64,000 nucleotides of DNA from CAZDRX01 sp964508225 (GTDB lineage Bacteria; Patescibacteriota; Gracilibacteria; Peribacterales; Peribacteraceae): positions 1-64,000 of the forward strand of contig CAZDRX010000004.1 of the NCBI GenBank assembly GCA_964508225.1, read 5' to 3'. The notes beneath the pieces were generated by a model that had not been told where the DNA came from, did no database searches, and was given only the letters and a program-made list of their open reading frames with translations. The translations under genes were made by a program, and so were the position numbers. Of the stretch, positions 41,501-49,435 are shown one piece after another (the stretch's first letter is position 1; each line of letters begins with the position of its first letter).

Positions 41501-42211
41501 ATGAAATACAACCGCGTACTCCTCAAGATCTCCGGTGAAGCGCTCGCCAGTGGTTTCGGTTTCGACTACGACAAANNNNNNNNNNTGCATGATATCGCAG
41601 GACAGGTGGTTTCCGTCTGGGAGAAGGGGATTCAGGTCGTCATCGTCATCGGTGCCGGCAATATCTGGCGTTATCGTGATACGACGGAGAGCGGGATTGA
41701 GCGTACGGCGAGCGACGCCATGGGCATGCTTGCCACCATCATGAACGCCGTTGCCCTCCAGTCGGCCATCGAGAAGCTCGGTGCCGCCACGCGCGTCTGT
41801 TCGGCCATCAACGTTCCGCAGCTTGCCGAGCCGTACCTCAGGCGCAGGGCTTCGAGGCATCTCGAGAAGAAGCGCATTGTCATCTGCGCGGGAGGCACGG
41901 GAAATCCCTACTTCACCACGGACTCCGCTGCGGCACTCCGTGCTCTGGAACTCAGTTGCGACGTCATTCTGAAGGCATCGAACGTCGACGGCATCTATGA
42001 CAAAGACCCGAACAAGTTCAAAAATGCCAAAAAGTACGAGACGCTGACGTTCCAGAAGGCCATTGAGAAGAACCTGAAGGTGCTCGACCAGTCGGCATTC
42101 AGCCTCTGCCGCGAGCAGAACCTTCCGATCATCGTGTTCAACTTCGCCGCCAAGAACGGTCTGGAGGACGCTGCAACGGGCAAGAAGATCGGAACGCTCG
42201 TCATGGATTGA
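41501..42211 (+). CDS. pyrH: UMP kinase PyrH (contains assembly gap)
   Basis: Phosphorylates UMP to UDP for RNA and sugar-nucleotide synthesis. 236 codons including four unknown ones at the N run. N-terminal LLKISGEALA, VIVIGAGNIWR, TASDAMGMLATIMNA and the C-terminal DQSAFSLCREQNLPI are conserved. The 10 Ns keep the reading frame and fall after FDYDK, where the family has only a few residues, so the true gap is small. No SD; TAAGCT ends 7 nt before the ATG inside the upstream stop region. Confidence 0.93.
   Translation: MKYNRVLLKISGEALASGFGFDYDKXXXXHDIAGQVVSVWEKGIQVVIVIGAGNIWRYRDTTESGIERTASDAMGMLATIMNAVALQSAIEKLGAATRVCSAINVPQLAEPYLRRRASRHLEKKRIVICAGGTGNPYFTTDSAAALRALELSCDVILKASNVDGIYDKDPNKFKNAKKYETLTFQKAIEKNLKVLDQSAFSLCREQNLPIIVFNFAAKNGLEDAATGKKIGTLVMD
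41576..41585. other. Assembly gap (10 N) in pyrH
   Basis: Fixed-length N run; the frame is maintained across it. Confidence 0.99.
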
Positions 42212-42229
42212 GGCTGACCCTGCGTGTGG

Positions 42230-42235
42230 TAGGAT
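42230..42235 (+). promoter_or_regulatory. -10 box of frr (leaderless spacing)
   Basis: TAGGAT ends 6 nt before ATG 42242; no SD. Confidence 0.55.
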
Positions 42236-42241
42236 TGGGTC

Positions 42242-42784
42242 ATGTCTCACCCCTCCCTCGAACTCTTTGAAGCAAGCGAGAAGAAGACGCTTGAGCATCT
42301 TCACAATGAATTTGCCAAGCTGCAGACCGGACGCGCCAACGCCGCTCTCGTGGAGACTATCACCGTCGAAGCCTACGGTCAGCGCATGGAGATCAAGGCT
42401 GTCGCGAGCATCTCTGTGCAGGATGCGAGGTCCATGATCATCCAGCCGTGGGACAAGTCCGTACTCTCCGCGGTCGAGAAGGCCATCCAGATCGCGAATA
42501 TCGGGGTGAACCCCGTCAATGACGGCATCGCCGTGCGTCTCAACTTCCCCCCGATGACGGAGGAGCGCCGTACGCAGATCACGAAGCTGGTTCATCAGCT
42601 TGCAGAAGCCGCCAAAATTTCCATCCGTCAGGAGCGTCAGAAGTCGAATGACCTCATCAAGGAGGTCGCCGATGAGAATGAGAAGGATCGGCTCACGAAG
42701 GAGCTCCAGAAGCACGTGGACGATGCGAACAAGAAGATCGAGGACAGTGCCAAGAAGAAGGAGCAGGAGGTCATGACGATCTAG
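42242..42784 (+). CDS. frr: Ribosome recycling factor
   Basis: Splits post-termination ribosomes together with EF-G. 180 aa, standard. LQTGRANAALVETITVEAYGQ, PWDKSVLSAVEKAIQIANIGVNP, LNFPPMTEERR and VRQERQKSNDLIKE-type helix are all present (here IRQERQKSND). It follows pyrH, the common pyrH-frr order, but has its own -10 box. Confidence 0.97.
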   Translation: MSHPSLELFEASEKKTLEHLHNEFAKLQTGRANAALVETITVEAYGQRMEIKAVASISVQDARSMIIQPWDKSVLSAVEKAIQIANIGVNPVNDGIAVRLNFPPMTEERRTQITKLVHQLAEAAKISIRQERQKSNDLIKEVADENEKDRLTKELQKHVDDANKKIEDSAKKKEQEVMTI

Positions 42785-42795
42785 AGGTTCCGTAG

Positions 42796-42801
42796 TATCA
42801 T
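42796..42801 (+). promoter_or_regulatory. -10 box of the purQ-like gene (leaderless spacing)
   Basis: TATCAT ends 6 nt before ATG 42808; no SD. Confidence 0.55.
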
Positions 42802-42807
42802 CCGCCC

Positions 42808-44052
42808 ATGAAGAAAAAGCCTCTCTTCGCCATCCCCAGCTTCCCCGGCAGCAACGGTGAAGTGGACAATCTGCGTGTCCTGAAGCGTTGCGGCTTCGAT
42901 TGCTTCGTCTTCCGCTGGAATGACTCGCTCGAGCGGCTGAAGGATGTGGACGGGTACTTCTTCGGTGCAGGATTCAGCTACGAGGATCGCGGACGTTCCG
43001 GCATGGTGGCCGCGCGCGACCCGCTCTTCGATTTCATGCGCAAGGAAGCCGAGAAGGGAAAGGTGGTCGTCGGCAATTGCAACGGCGCGCAGGTACTCGT
43101 CGAGAGCGGCCTCATTCCGCTCGGAGACGGGCTTCGCATGTGCCTCGCGAGGAATGCCATCCGCGAGAGCGGTGCGTGGAAATCCCCCGGATTCCTCAAT
43201 GAGTGGGTCTGGATCACTCCTGCGTGCGCTACGGATCGTTGTGCGACCTCCAACTGGACGGGCGCCATGCACATCCCCATCGCGCACGGAGAGGGGCGTT
43301 TCGTCACACGTGACAAGGATCTCATCCAGGAACTCGAGAAGAGCGGTCAGGTTGCATTCAGATACTGCGATGAGCACGGGAAGACCTCCGCGGATGCTCC
43401 GGTCACCCCCAATGGCTCTACGGGTGGAATCGCAGGCATCTGTAACAAGGAAGGCAACGTCGTCGGTCTCATGCCGCACCCCGAGCGTACGCAACTCGGC
43501 GACCGGTATTTCATTTCCGTCCGCGAGTGGGTCGAGTCCAGAAAGCTCACGAAGGCGGCCGTCCGCAAGGCGGCATCGGCGGCCATGACGCTCAAGCCGA
43601 GAGCAGCCATGAACATCGAGCTCTTCATCGACACGATCATCACGAACAACGAGGAGCGCACCGTCGAGCAGGCGGCACGCAGGGTTGCAGGCGCTCTCCG
43701 GCTCAAGCAGTACCGCTACGTCGGACTGAAGGAGGATCGTTCCAAGGAACTCCTCTCTTCGCTCTCGTTTTTCAACCCACACAAGGAGATCGCCTATCTC
43801 CGCACGGGTGGTGAGTTTCTCAGGTGGAATCCCGACCGCAAGAAGTTTGAAAAGGCACCTCACCCCGTACTGAAGGGTCTTTCCTTGCTTCGCAGAGACG
43901 AGCCGGATACCACCGGAGCTTCACTCGGCGGGGGTTCGGAGACGGGCATCTGCTACGACTGCCGCGACATCGAGCCGAAGGAAGTGCTCACGTCCGATGT
44001 CTGCGAAGTCTTCTGCAACCCGCACTCCAGCACGCTTGAGCGTATTTCATGA
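42808..44052 (+). CDS. PurQ-type glutamine amidotransferase with extra C-terminal domain
   Basis: 414 aa. Residues 1-260 are a class-I amidotransferase of the FGAM synthase PurQ type: FPGSNGEVDNLRVL, GAGFSYEDRGRSG, the nucleophile in VVVGNCNGAQVL, PIAHGEGRF and LMPHPER. PurQ is normally about 225-260 aa. The remaining 150 residues (after KPRAAMNIELFIDTI) form an additional domain with RVAGALRLKQYRYVG and two late CxxC-like Cys clusters (CYDCRD, CEVFC). I do not recognise it; a PurS-like role is a possibility. No other pur gene is nearby. The stop overlaps the trmH start (ATGA). Confidence 0.82.
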   Translation: MKKKPLFAIPSFPGSNGEVDNLRVLKRCGFDCFVFRWNDSLERLKDVDGYFFGAGFSYEDRGRSGMVAARDPLFDFMRKEAEKGKVVVGNCNGAQVLVESGLIPLGDGLRMCLARNAIRESGAWKSPGFLNEWVWITPACATDRCATSNWTGAMHIPIAHGEGRFVTRDKDLIQELEKSGQVAFRYCDEHGKTSADAPVTPNGSTGGIAGICNKEGNVVGLMPHPERTQLGDRYFISVREWVESRKLTKAAVRKAASAAMTLKPRAAMNIELFIDTIITNNEERTVEQAARRVAGALRLKQYRYVGLKEDRSKELLSSLSFFNPHKEIAYLRTGGEFLRWNPDRKKFEKAPHPVLKGLSLLRRDEPDTTGASLGGGSETGICYDCRDIEPKEVLTSDVCEVFCNPHSSTLERIS

Positions 44053-44511
44053 CGAGCAGACCGATCGTCCTCGTCGCCCACAATATCCGTTCCCTCTGGA
44101 ACATCGNNNNNNNNNNTCCGCTCGGCAGACGCATTCGATGTCTCGCATGTCCATCTGACGGGCTACACAGCGGCTCCGCCGCGCACGGAGATCACCAAGA
44201 CTGCGCTCGGTGCCGACGGCTGGATTCCGTGGTCCAAGGATGCGGATCCGCTCGCGGTGATCCGCGCCCGCAGGAAGGAGGGCTTTTCGATTGTCTCGCT
44301 TGAGATTGCCTCACGGAGTGTCCCGATCACGGATCATCGGCCCGAAGGCCCCGTCTGCATCGTCGTCGGGCATGAAATTCTCGGCGTTTCCGCAGAGATA
44401 CAGGCCGAGAGCGATGCCATCGTGCACATTCCGATGCTCGGAAAGAAGCAGTCACTCAATGTCTCGGTAGCCGCCGGAATCGCACTCTTTCACTACCGTG
44501 ACGGTATTTGA
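44049..44511 (+). CDS. TrmH/SpoU-family RNA 2'-O-methyltransferase (broken by an assembly gap)
   Basis: Before the gap the frame reads VLVAHNIRSLWNI; after it RSADAFDVSHVHLTGYTAAPP, joined in the family by a G-S-x-F motif. After the gap the frame shifts by one, which is explained if the true gap is 9 nt (or 9 plus a multiple of 3) rather than 10. The C-terminal part has the SPOUT knot motifs VCIVVGHEILGVS and IPMLGKKQSLNVSVAAGIALF. Product about 154 aa, methylating a tRNA or rRNA ribose. Translationally coupled to the purQ-like gene. Confidence 0.88.
44107..44116. other. Assembly gap (10 N) in the trmH-like gene
   Basis: Fixed-length N run; conserved SPOUT motif GSxF is expected across it and would need 9 nt. 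Confidence 0.99.
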
Positions 44512-44558
44512 GGAACCTCCGGAGTGTGGTACACTCATACAGATTTTCCTCCCGTTTT

Positions 44559-45197
44559 ATGGCTGACCCGACCCAAGGAAACCCACCGAAGCCCGGAGAC
44601 CCCGTTCCGGACGGAGGCCTCGATCCGACACAGGTATTCGGTTCACCGCCGCCCCCGCCCAGACAGCAGGCTGCCGGAGGCGCAGGAGCTGCACAGGGAG
44701 ATGGCGCAGCTGCCCCCGTGCAGGACACGAGCCCGCCGCCCCCGCCCGTTGGCACTGCGGCCACAAAGGAAGCAGGCTTCGACGATGAAGATATCCGGAT
44801 TCTCGGAGAGGTCGGTACCTATCGCTTCGGAACCGTGATGGCCGATCTCACGAACGAGAATGTGGTCATTCCGCCGCATGCGGAGACAAACTTTGACGAG
44901 CAGAAATTCCTTTTGCTCCTGCGTGGTTCCATCTCGCTCACGCGCGATGAGAAGTGGCGCATCATTCAGGCAATCCCCAAGCTCAGTCAGTTCCAGATCG
45001 ATGAACTCCAGAAGATCCTCGAGGAGGAGCGCTTCAAGTTCAGTCAGCTTTCGCCCAAGCATCTGAAGCACCTCATGCAGCTTGAGCGTAAGCACAGCGA
45101 AGACTGGAAGGATCTGCAGTCGATGTATGTCCAGAATGCCGCCAAGCAGAAGGAGGAGTCGCAGGCGGACGAAATCAGGAAACAGCTCGGTCTGTAG
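44559..45197 (+). CDS. Hypothetical protein with disordered N-terminus and helical C-terminus
   Basis: 212 aa. Residues 1-70 are Pro/Gly/Ala-rich and low complexity; residues 75-212 are charged and helical (LRGSISLTRDEKWRIIQAI, FQIDELQKILEEER). No membrane segment or signal. TACACT lies 23 nt upstream. The neighbouring minus-strand genes encode a GspF-N-like membrane protein and a lipoprotein; no functional link can be shown. Confidence 0.6.
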   Translation: MADPTQGNPPKPGDPVPDGGLDPTQVFGSPPPPPRQQAAGGAGAAQGDGAAAPVQDTSPPPPPVGTAATKEAGFDDEDIRILGEVGTYRFGTVMADLTNENVVIPPHAETNFDEQKFLLLLRGSISLTRDEKWRIIQAIPKLSQFQIDELQKILEEERFKFSQLSPKHLKHLMQLERKHSEDWKDLQSMYVQNAAKQKEESQADEIRKQLGL

Positions 45198-45205
45198 ATT
45201 GACGG

Positions 45206-46081
45206 TTAGAGACTTGAGCGGATCAGGACGAAGAGTCCTGCTCCGACGAGTGTCAGTGTGATGCCGAGGATCAGTCTGCCCTTCAGATGGCGGTGGATTT
45301 CCGAAAGAAAGAGAAACAGGAAGATAGCTACCGTGAAGCTGAAGATGAGCGGGGATACGAAAAAGGCCTGTACGAAGGGGATATCCCACGGGAGAGCGCG
45401 TACGGTGGCGTAGTAACCGACAGCCACGAAGAGTCCGTACCACGCGAGAAGCCATCCTGCATAGAGCCTGAGCGTCGTCGTGACCGTATGGTAGCCGGAA
45501 GGCTTCTGTGGCTTTGCAGCAGGCACAGGTTCCGGAGCAGTCTTCTTCGGGAGAGGAGCGGCCGGATCCGTGAAGTTGATGACCGGCTTCGGCTTCGGCG
45601 GCGCTGCCGGCGGGGTTGGAGCCTGGCGTACAGGAGTCGCAGCAGGTTGCTGCTGAGCCCTGAGCGGGACCGTTGTATTGACGGCTTGCACGGAGACCTG
45701 CACGGTCTTTGCATCCTTCTGCCACGATTCCAGATCCGGATCATTGTACTTGGGGAGCGTTCCCATCGGTGCGAGCATCGTGAGCGTGAGCTTCTGGTCG
45801 CTCCGGAGCTTCTCGAAGGCTTCGCGCTTTGCGGCAGCCTGAATCGTGCCGCGGCGTACAGTTCCTGCGCTGTCCGTTCCTTCGAACGCAAAGGTCATGC
45901 CGGGAGATCCGGAAGGAGTCGCCGAGCTTGCCGGACGGTTTCTCGAGGCTTCCGTGATCTCAATCGAGTCCAGATTGAGGTCTTCGACTGCCTTTTTGGC
46001 AGACGCAGCATCCGGCGAGTCGATCGACCCGCGGACTTCCTTGCCATCCTCATTGATCGCGCGGTACGAGTAAACAGGCAT
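45206..46081 (-). CDS. Membrane protein with two GspF/PilC N-terminus-like repeats
   Basis: 291 aa. The first 42 residues (MPVYSYRAINEDGKEVRGSI...) read like the start of a GspF/PilC type II secretion or pilus platform protein, and residues 61-106 repeat the pattern (FEGTDSAGTVRRGTIQAAAK). A Pro/Ala linker (about 135-190) and four transmembrane helices follow. The real GspF domains are absent, so this is not a platform protein. It starts 5 nt after the stop of the lipoprotein gene upstream (46087), so the two form an operon. No SD. Confidence 0.65.
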   Translation of the reverse strand: MPVYSYRAINEDGKEVRGSIDSPDAASAKKAVEDLNLDSIEITEASRNRPASSATPSGSPGMTFAFEGTDSAGTVRRGTIQAAAKREAFEKLRSDQKLTLTMLAPMGTLPKYNDPDLESWQKDAKTVQVSVQAVNTTVPLRAQQQPAATPVRQAPTPPAAPPKPKPVINFTDPAAPLPKKTAPEPVPAAKPQKPSGYHTVTTTLRLYAGWLLAWYGLFVAVGYYATVRALPWDIPFVQAFFVSPLIFSFTVAIFLFLFLSEIHRHLKGRLILGITLTLVGAGLFVLIRSSL

Positions 46082-46086
46082 GGGGA

Positions 46087-47184
46087 TTACTGGGCGAGTT
46101 CGTAAGCCGAAATGTTCTTCAGCATGTATTCGACGGCGCTGCGGAGCCGTGCGTCGGCGATGAGCTCGAAGTGATTTCCGTCCGTCCAGTCCTTGAAGGC
46201 GATGATGTCCGAGCCCTGCGTCTTGATCTGGCCATCGCGCGCATCCATGGATGCAGACGAGCCGGCGACGAGGTTCAGGATGATGGCACCCTGACCGAGC
46301 TCCGCGATATCCACCATGCCGAATTCGACATGCCAATGATTGCTCGTGGTGGCACCGAAGGATTTGAAATACCAATTCTTGTGAACAGGAATACAGAAAG
46401 CGATATGACTGGTGCAGTACTTCTGCGTCCAGAGGCCGGGCTGGTCGTAACTCTGTTTCATGAGCATGAGCACCTGCTGTTCCATGTCTGCACTCTGTGC
46501 GGAAGCGACCGAGGACGCTTGTGAGGCTACGGAAGAACGCACCGACGATACGGACGGGGCAGACGAAACAGCCACCGAAGCGGCAGAAGACGAGGGCTCT
46601 GTCAGAATATCGACGCAGATACCCGAGCAGTCGGCACCACCGTTCTTCGGATCGCAGCTGTCACTGGGATCATCGATGCAGACCTCGCCGGAACCGCAGG
46701 GGAAAGCCGCGATTCCTCCGCACATCTTCCGGCTCGAAACGCTCGAAGAGATGACAGAAGATTCCGCCGAAGACGTGCTGACACTTGAGGCTTCCAGAAC
46801 CGTGACTTCGGAGACACGCATGAGCATTCCTCCGGCTTCCACGGTGGGCTGCACCGATCCCTGCACTTCCACGCGTTTGCCGACGTAGTTGCCAAGATCC
46901 AGGTTTGCATCCGTCGACTCGAGGACGATGAGCTGGCCGTCATCAAGCGTGAGCTTGTGCGTGCCCTGCTGATACACGCTGACTCCCAACTCTTCCAGAA
47001 CACCCGTATAGCTGACGTTGGCCGTCATGACGGTGCCATCCGAACTTTCTTCGGAAGAGGCCGAGGATGAGGAGCTTCCTTCACCGTCCTGCGTACTGCG
47101 GAGGCCGAGCGTGCATGCGGTGAGCACGACGCCGAGCGTGAGGAGGGCGGAAAAAGCAATCGCGGGGATGCGGCTTTTTGTCAT
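46087..47184 (-). CDS. Lipoprotein with Ser-rich linkers and a Cys-rich module
   Basis: 365 aa from ATG 47184; lipobox LTAC near residue 24. After a Ser-rich linker comes a beta domain (about 50-125, with DGQLIVLESTDANLDLGNYVGKR-type OB-like strands), a six-Cys module (CGGIAAFPCGSGEVCIDD..CDPKNGGADC) that recalls Kazal-like inserts of CPR lipoproteins, more Ser-rich linker and a C-terminal alpha/beta domain. TATACT is 24 nt upstream. Surface or periplasmic function unknown. Confidence 0.7.
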   Translation of the reverse strand: MTKSRIPAIAFSALLTLGVVLTACTLGLRSTQDGEGSSSSSASSEESSDGTVMTANVSYTGVLEELGVSVYQQGTHKLTLDDGQLIVLESTDANLDLGNYVGKRVEVQGSVQPTVEAGGMLMRVSEVTVLEASSVSTSSAESSVISSSVSSRKMCGGIAAFPCGSGEVCIDDPSDSCDPKNGGADCSGICVDILTEPSSSAASVAVSSAPSVSSVRSSVASQASSVASAQSADMEQQVLMLMKQSYDQPGLWTQKYCTSHIAFCIPVHKNWYFKSFGATTSNHWHVEFGMVDIAELGQGAIILNLVAGSSASMDARDGQIKTQGSDIIAFKDWTDGNHFELIADARLRSAVEYMLKNISAYELAQ

Positions 47185-47266
47185 CAGAGTTTGGGGGAAC
47201 GTAGCACAAGTATAGTCCGATCCTGCGCACCGCAAAACTTGAACTCGCGTCCCGTGCAGGATTGTG

Positions 47267-47272
47267 TACACT
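47267..47272 (+). promoter_or_regulatory. -10 box of the aminopeptidase gene
   Basis: TACACT ends 7 nt before ATG 47280; no SD. Confidence 0.55.
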
Positions 47273-47279
47273 GCGCCTG

Positions 47280-48479
47280 ATGTACGAACCGGATGCCATT
47301 ATTCTTCGCAAATACGCTGACCTTCTCGTCAAGTACGCACTGGGGGGCGGAAGCGGCGCCAAAAAAGGGGAAGTCGTTCAGCTGAACGTCCCCGATACGG
47401 CGAAGCCTCTTTATAAGGAACTCCTTCGTGCAGTTCTTGAGTGTGGCGCCTTCCCGAAGACGAATTTCATTCCGACCGGTACCGATCGCACGTTCTTCGA
47501 CGCCGCTTCCGAGGAGCAGCTCGTGTTTTTCCCGGAGAAGTACAGGCATGCCGAGGCCGATCTCATCGACCATCAGGTCTCCATCATTTCTGATGCAGAT
47601 CCAAACGAGCTCAAGGGGCTCGATCCCGCGCGTCTCTTCAAGGCCATGGATGCCCGCAGAAAGTTCCGTGACTGGCTCTTCGAAAAGGAGCGCGTTGGCC
47701 GTTTCAGTTGGACGCTTGCGCTCTACGGCACACCCGCGATGGCAAAGGAGGCGAACATGACGGAGCAGGAGTACTGGGCTGAGATCATCAAGGCGTGTTA
47801 CCTCGATGCGGAGGACCCGATTGCCGAGTGGAAGAAGATCCAGATCGAGCAGGATCGCGTGAAGGCAGCGCTCGACGCTTTGCAGATCGAGTGGCTGCAC
47901 GTGAAGGGCAGGCACATTGATCTCAGGGTACAGCTCGGGAAGAACCGCAAGTGGCTGGGAGGCAGCTGCCGCAATATTCCGAGCTTCGAGCTCTTCATTT
48001 CGCCCGACTGGCGCGGCACCTCCGGTACGATCTTCTTCAACCAGCCCCTCTACCGCTACGGCAACATCCTCCGCGACATCACGCTGGAGTTCAAAGACGG
48101 GCTTGTCGTCCGTGCTGAGGCCAAGGAAGGCCAGGATGTCCTTCTTGGCATGATCAAGCGCAACAATGCTGACAAGATCGGCGAGTATTCACTCACGGAC
48201 AAGCGCTTCTCGCGCATCACGAAGTTCATGGCAAATACGCTCTTCGACGAGAACATCGGCGGAGAGTTCGGCAATACACATCTTGCGCTCGGCCGCGCGT
48301 ACAAGGACAGCTTCACCGGAGACATGGGCAAGCCGACCGAGGCCGAATGGGATGCCATGGGGTACAACGACTCGCCCGAGCATACCGATATCATCTCGAC
48401 GGAGGATCGTACGGTCACAGCCACCCTTCCGGGAGGCAAGGAAATGGTGATCTTCAAGGACGGCATGTTCACGGTCTAA
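47280..48479 (+). CDS. M29-family metallo-aminopeptidase
   Basis: 399 aa. The M29 hallmarks are clear: NIPSFELFISPDWRGTSG (metal-ligand Glu), GEYSLTDKRFSRI, NTLFDENIGGEFGNTHLALG (Glu and His ligands) and a terminal HTDIISTEDRTVTA. It removes N-terminal amino acids from peptides in the cytosol using two Zn or Co ions. Length is typical (about 400-410). Confidence 0.93.
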   Translation: MYEPDAIILRKYADLLVKYALGGGSGAKKGEVVQLNVPDTAKPLYKELLRAVLECGAFPKTNFIPTGTDRTFFDAASEEQLVFFPEKYRHAEADLIDHQVSIISDADPNELKGLDPARLFKAMDARRKFRDWLFEKERVGRFSWTLALYGTPAMAKEANMTEQEYWAEIIKACYLDAEDPIAEWKKIQIEQDRVKAALDALQIEWLHVKGRHIDLRVQLGKNRKWLGGSCRNIPSFELFISPDWRGTSGTIFFNQPLYRYGNILRDITLEFKDGLVVRAEAKEGQDVLLGMIKRNNADKIGEYSLTDKRFSRITKFMANTLFDENIGGEFGNTHLALGRAYKDSFTGDMGKPTEAEWDAMGYNDSPEHTDIISTEDRTVTATLPGGKEMVIFKDGMFTV

Positions 48480-48482
48480 AAA

Positions 48483-48510
48483 AACGGCGGGGGATTCCCG
48501 CCGTTCCTTG
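48483..48510. terminator. Bidirectional terminator between aminopeptidase and DsbA-like genes
   Basis: A perfect 9-bp stem (48483-48491 with 48497-48505) has a T-rich tract on both sides: CCTTGTTTTT on the plus strand and a run of seven T on the minus strand. Confidence 0.88.
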
Positions 48511-48526
48511 TTTTTGCGTGCGCTGA

Positions 48527-49300
48527 TTACTCCGCCATGATTTTGTCCGAGAACTGCCAGAAGGCATCGCCTCCTTTCAGCTTGCCTGCGCACTCTGCGC
48601 CGATGGCCATCGGCATAGCCTCCGGATGGAAGCTGAGCGGGAAGTGACGCAAGACCCACATGACTTTGCCGTCATACTTCTGCAGAAGCTTCTGGTGCGT
48701 GGGGTGCACGGAGTGACAGAACGGACACTGGTAGTCCGAGTACTCGATGATGGCGATCTTCGCATCACGGCTGCCCCTGAAGTACTCCTTCTCGAGGTCG
48801 ACCGGAATGACAGTTCCTGCTTCCACGGCTGACTGGTCCGTCACTTTCGCGTTCTGGTCAGCAAGCATCATGTCGATGTTCTTCTCAAAGTTCCCGATGG
48901 GCTGAGCGCCGGAAATGACGCGTGCCTTCTTGGAGCGCAGGTCGTACAGAATGTTGCCGGGGGTGCCGTTGACACCGGCTGCCTGACCTTCGGCTGTCTC
49001 CTGCTCGATCTTCTTCTTCAGAGCCCCGTCCTCGTCGGTGAGACAGCTCTCGAAGTCGGCCTTGTCGATGCCGATGTCTGCAGCGTAGGCCAGCATGCGG
49101 TCGGTCACATTCGCCTGGGGAGCCTGCTGTTGCTGAGCGGAGGGAGCTGTGGGAGCGTTCGGGGCGGCGGGAGCCTTGCTTCCTCCGAACTGGACGCTTC
49201 CGGAGGTGATCGCCAGAACCGCTCCGGCGATGAGGCCGAGGAGGAACATCGCGACACCGAACCAGACATTCTGCTGGGTATCGTTATCTTTGGGAGACAT
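48527..49300 (-). CDS. DsbA-like thioredoxin with circularly permuted domain order
   Basis: 257 aa. A TM anchor (12-32) and a Pro/Ala/Gln linker (to about 62) are followed by what is normally the C-terminal half of DsbA (MLAYAADIGIDKADFESCL, GVNGTPGNILYD with the cis-Pro loop at 113-115, ISGAQPIGNFEKNIDMML). Only then comes the normal N-terminal half: EYFRGSRDAKIAIIEYSDY, the CPFC active site (192-195), VMWVLRHFPLSFHPEAM, and DAFWQFSDKIMAE at the very C-terminus. All parts of a DsbA/DsbG-type oxidase are there, in swapped order. Start at 49300; TATACT 27 nt upstream. It acts outside the cell membrane. Confidence 0.85.
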   Translation of the reverse strand: MSPKDNDTQQNVWFGVAMFLLGLIAGAVLAITSGSVQFGGSKAPAAPNAPTAPSAQQQQAPQANVTDRMLAYAADIGIDKADFESCLTDEDGALKKKIEQETAEGQAAGVNGTPGNILYDLRSKKARVISGAQPIGNFEKNIDMMLADQNAKVTDQSAVEAGTVIPVDLEKEYFRGSRDAKIAIIEYSDYQCPFCHSVHPTHQKLLQKYDGKVMWVLRHFPLSFHPEAMPMAIGAECAGKLKGGDAFWQFSDKIMAE

Positions 49301-49435
49301 ACGGGTGATTGGGGAAAAATGCTGGGTAAGTATAGGTAGGAGCAGGCAGAAAGTGAACTGGCTAGAACGCCTGATGTATCGTGAATTGTTGTTTGGAGGC
49401 TTTGTGATAGCCTGTGACCACTTCCCCCGATCCGC

